Assembly (NCBI RefSeq): GCF_018991925.1
Contig: NW_024726235.1
Coordinates: forward strand, 2,378,872 to 2,442,871
Length of the DNA: 64,000 nt
Source of the DNA: Homarus americanus
Lineage: Eukaryota > Arthropoda > Malacostraca > Decapoda > Nephropidae
Reading direction: 5' to 3'
Every line of letters begins with the position of its first letter. The stretch's first letter is position 1. The translations under genes and the position numbers were made by a program. The notes beneath the pieces were generated by a model, which was not told where the DNA came from, searched no databases, and was given only the letters and a program-made list of their open reading frames with translations. Below, in pieces: positions 63,910-64,000 of this stretch.

Positions 63910-64000
63910 TTATTTAGGTGAGGCTAGGTAAAGATAAGGTTAGGTTGTGTAAGGTTAGGTTAGGTTAGGTTAGGTTGTGTAAGGTTAGGTTAGGCTGTAT
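63910..64000 (+). repeat. TTAGG telomere-like block at the window end
   Basis: TTAGG units with TTGTGTAAGG interruptions, running to the end of the window. Small blocks also occur at 6375-6400, 7640-7660, 14433-14455 (CCTAA), 16735-16795, 30958-30995 and 59745-59770. Confidence 0.75.

Overview
This window is animal nuclear DNA, most likely from a decapod crustacean or a close arthropod relative (inference). The grounds are extreme density of dinucleotide microsatellites, dispersed blocks of the arthropod telomere-type pentamer TTAGG, many 5'-truncated CR1/L2-like LINE copies ending in an octamer tail, a tRNA-derived SINE, GT-AG introns, AATAAA signals and very low gene density. A 100-base N gap (28170-28269) marks a draft assembly.

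Layout. 1-18.7 kb: intergenic, with microsatellites, TTAGG-like blocks and minisatellites; no gene is supported. 18.7-28.7 kb: a LINE copy and then two head-to-tail copies of a complex 4.4-4.5 kb unit (LINE RT fragment, 45-bp repeats, CA/TA tract, roughly 70-bp GTCGTC-rich minisatellite, unique spacer, 25-bp minisatellite), ending in the gap and the start of a third copy. 28.7-40.6 kb: intergenic, with a 17-bp minisatellite, a CACGTG array, an inverted pair of minisatellites, a degraded RT relic, a tRNA-derived SINE and a few weak exon candidates. 40.7-57.8 kb: the only convincing gene region. 57.8-64 kb: repeats plus one weak exon candidate.

The gene region holds a cluster of unrecognised single-pass membrane-protein genes. 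On the minus strand are a four-exon gene (40877-43745) and a small gene (44249-46089). On the plus strand are two tandem paralogues (46930-48877 and 53157-55624). In three of them a transmembrane exon ends in phase 0 after basic residues, a short second exon ends in phase 1, and a large acidic cytoplasmic-tail exon carries an F-x-N-[PL]-A-Y-[DE] motif. The plus-strand copies arose by tandem duplication of a block of about 6 kb (about 45175-51620 and 51950-57795). Each copy shows LINE insertions for which the other preserves the empty site. The tails end in a 14-residue coding minisatellite, much expanded and frame-disrupted in the second copy.

All gene models rest on splice sites, phase agreement and paralogue comparison read by eye. 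No database search was possible, and no gene symbol is assigned.
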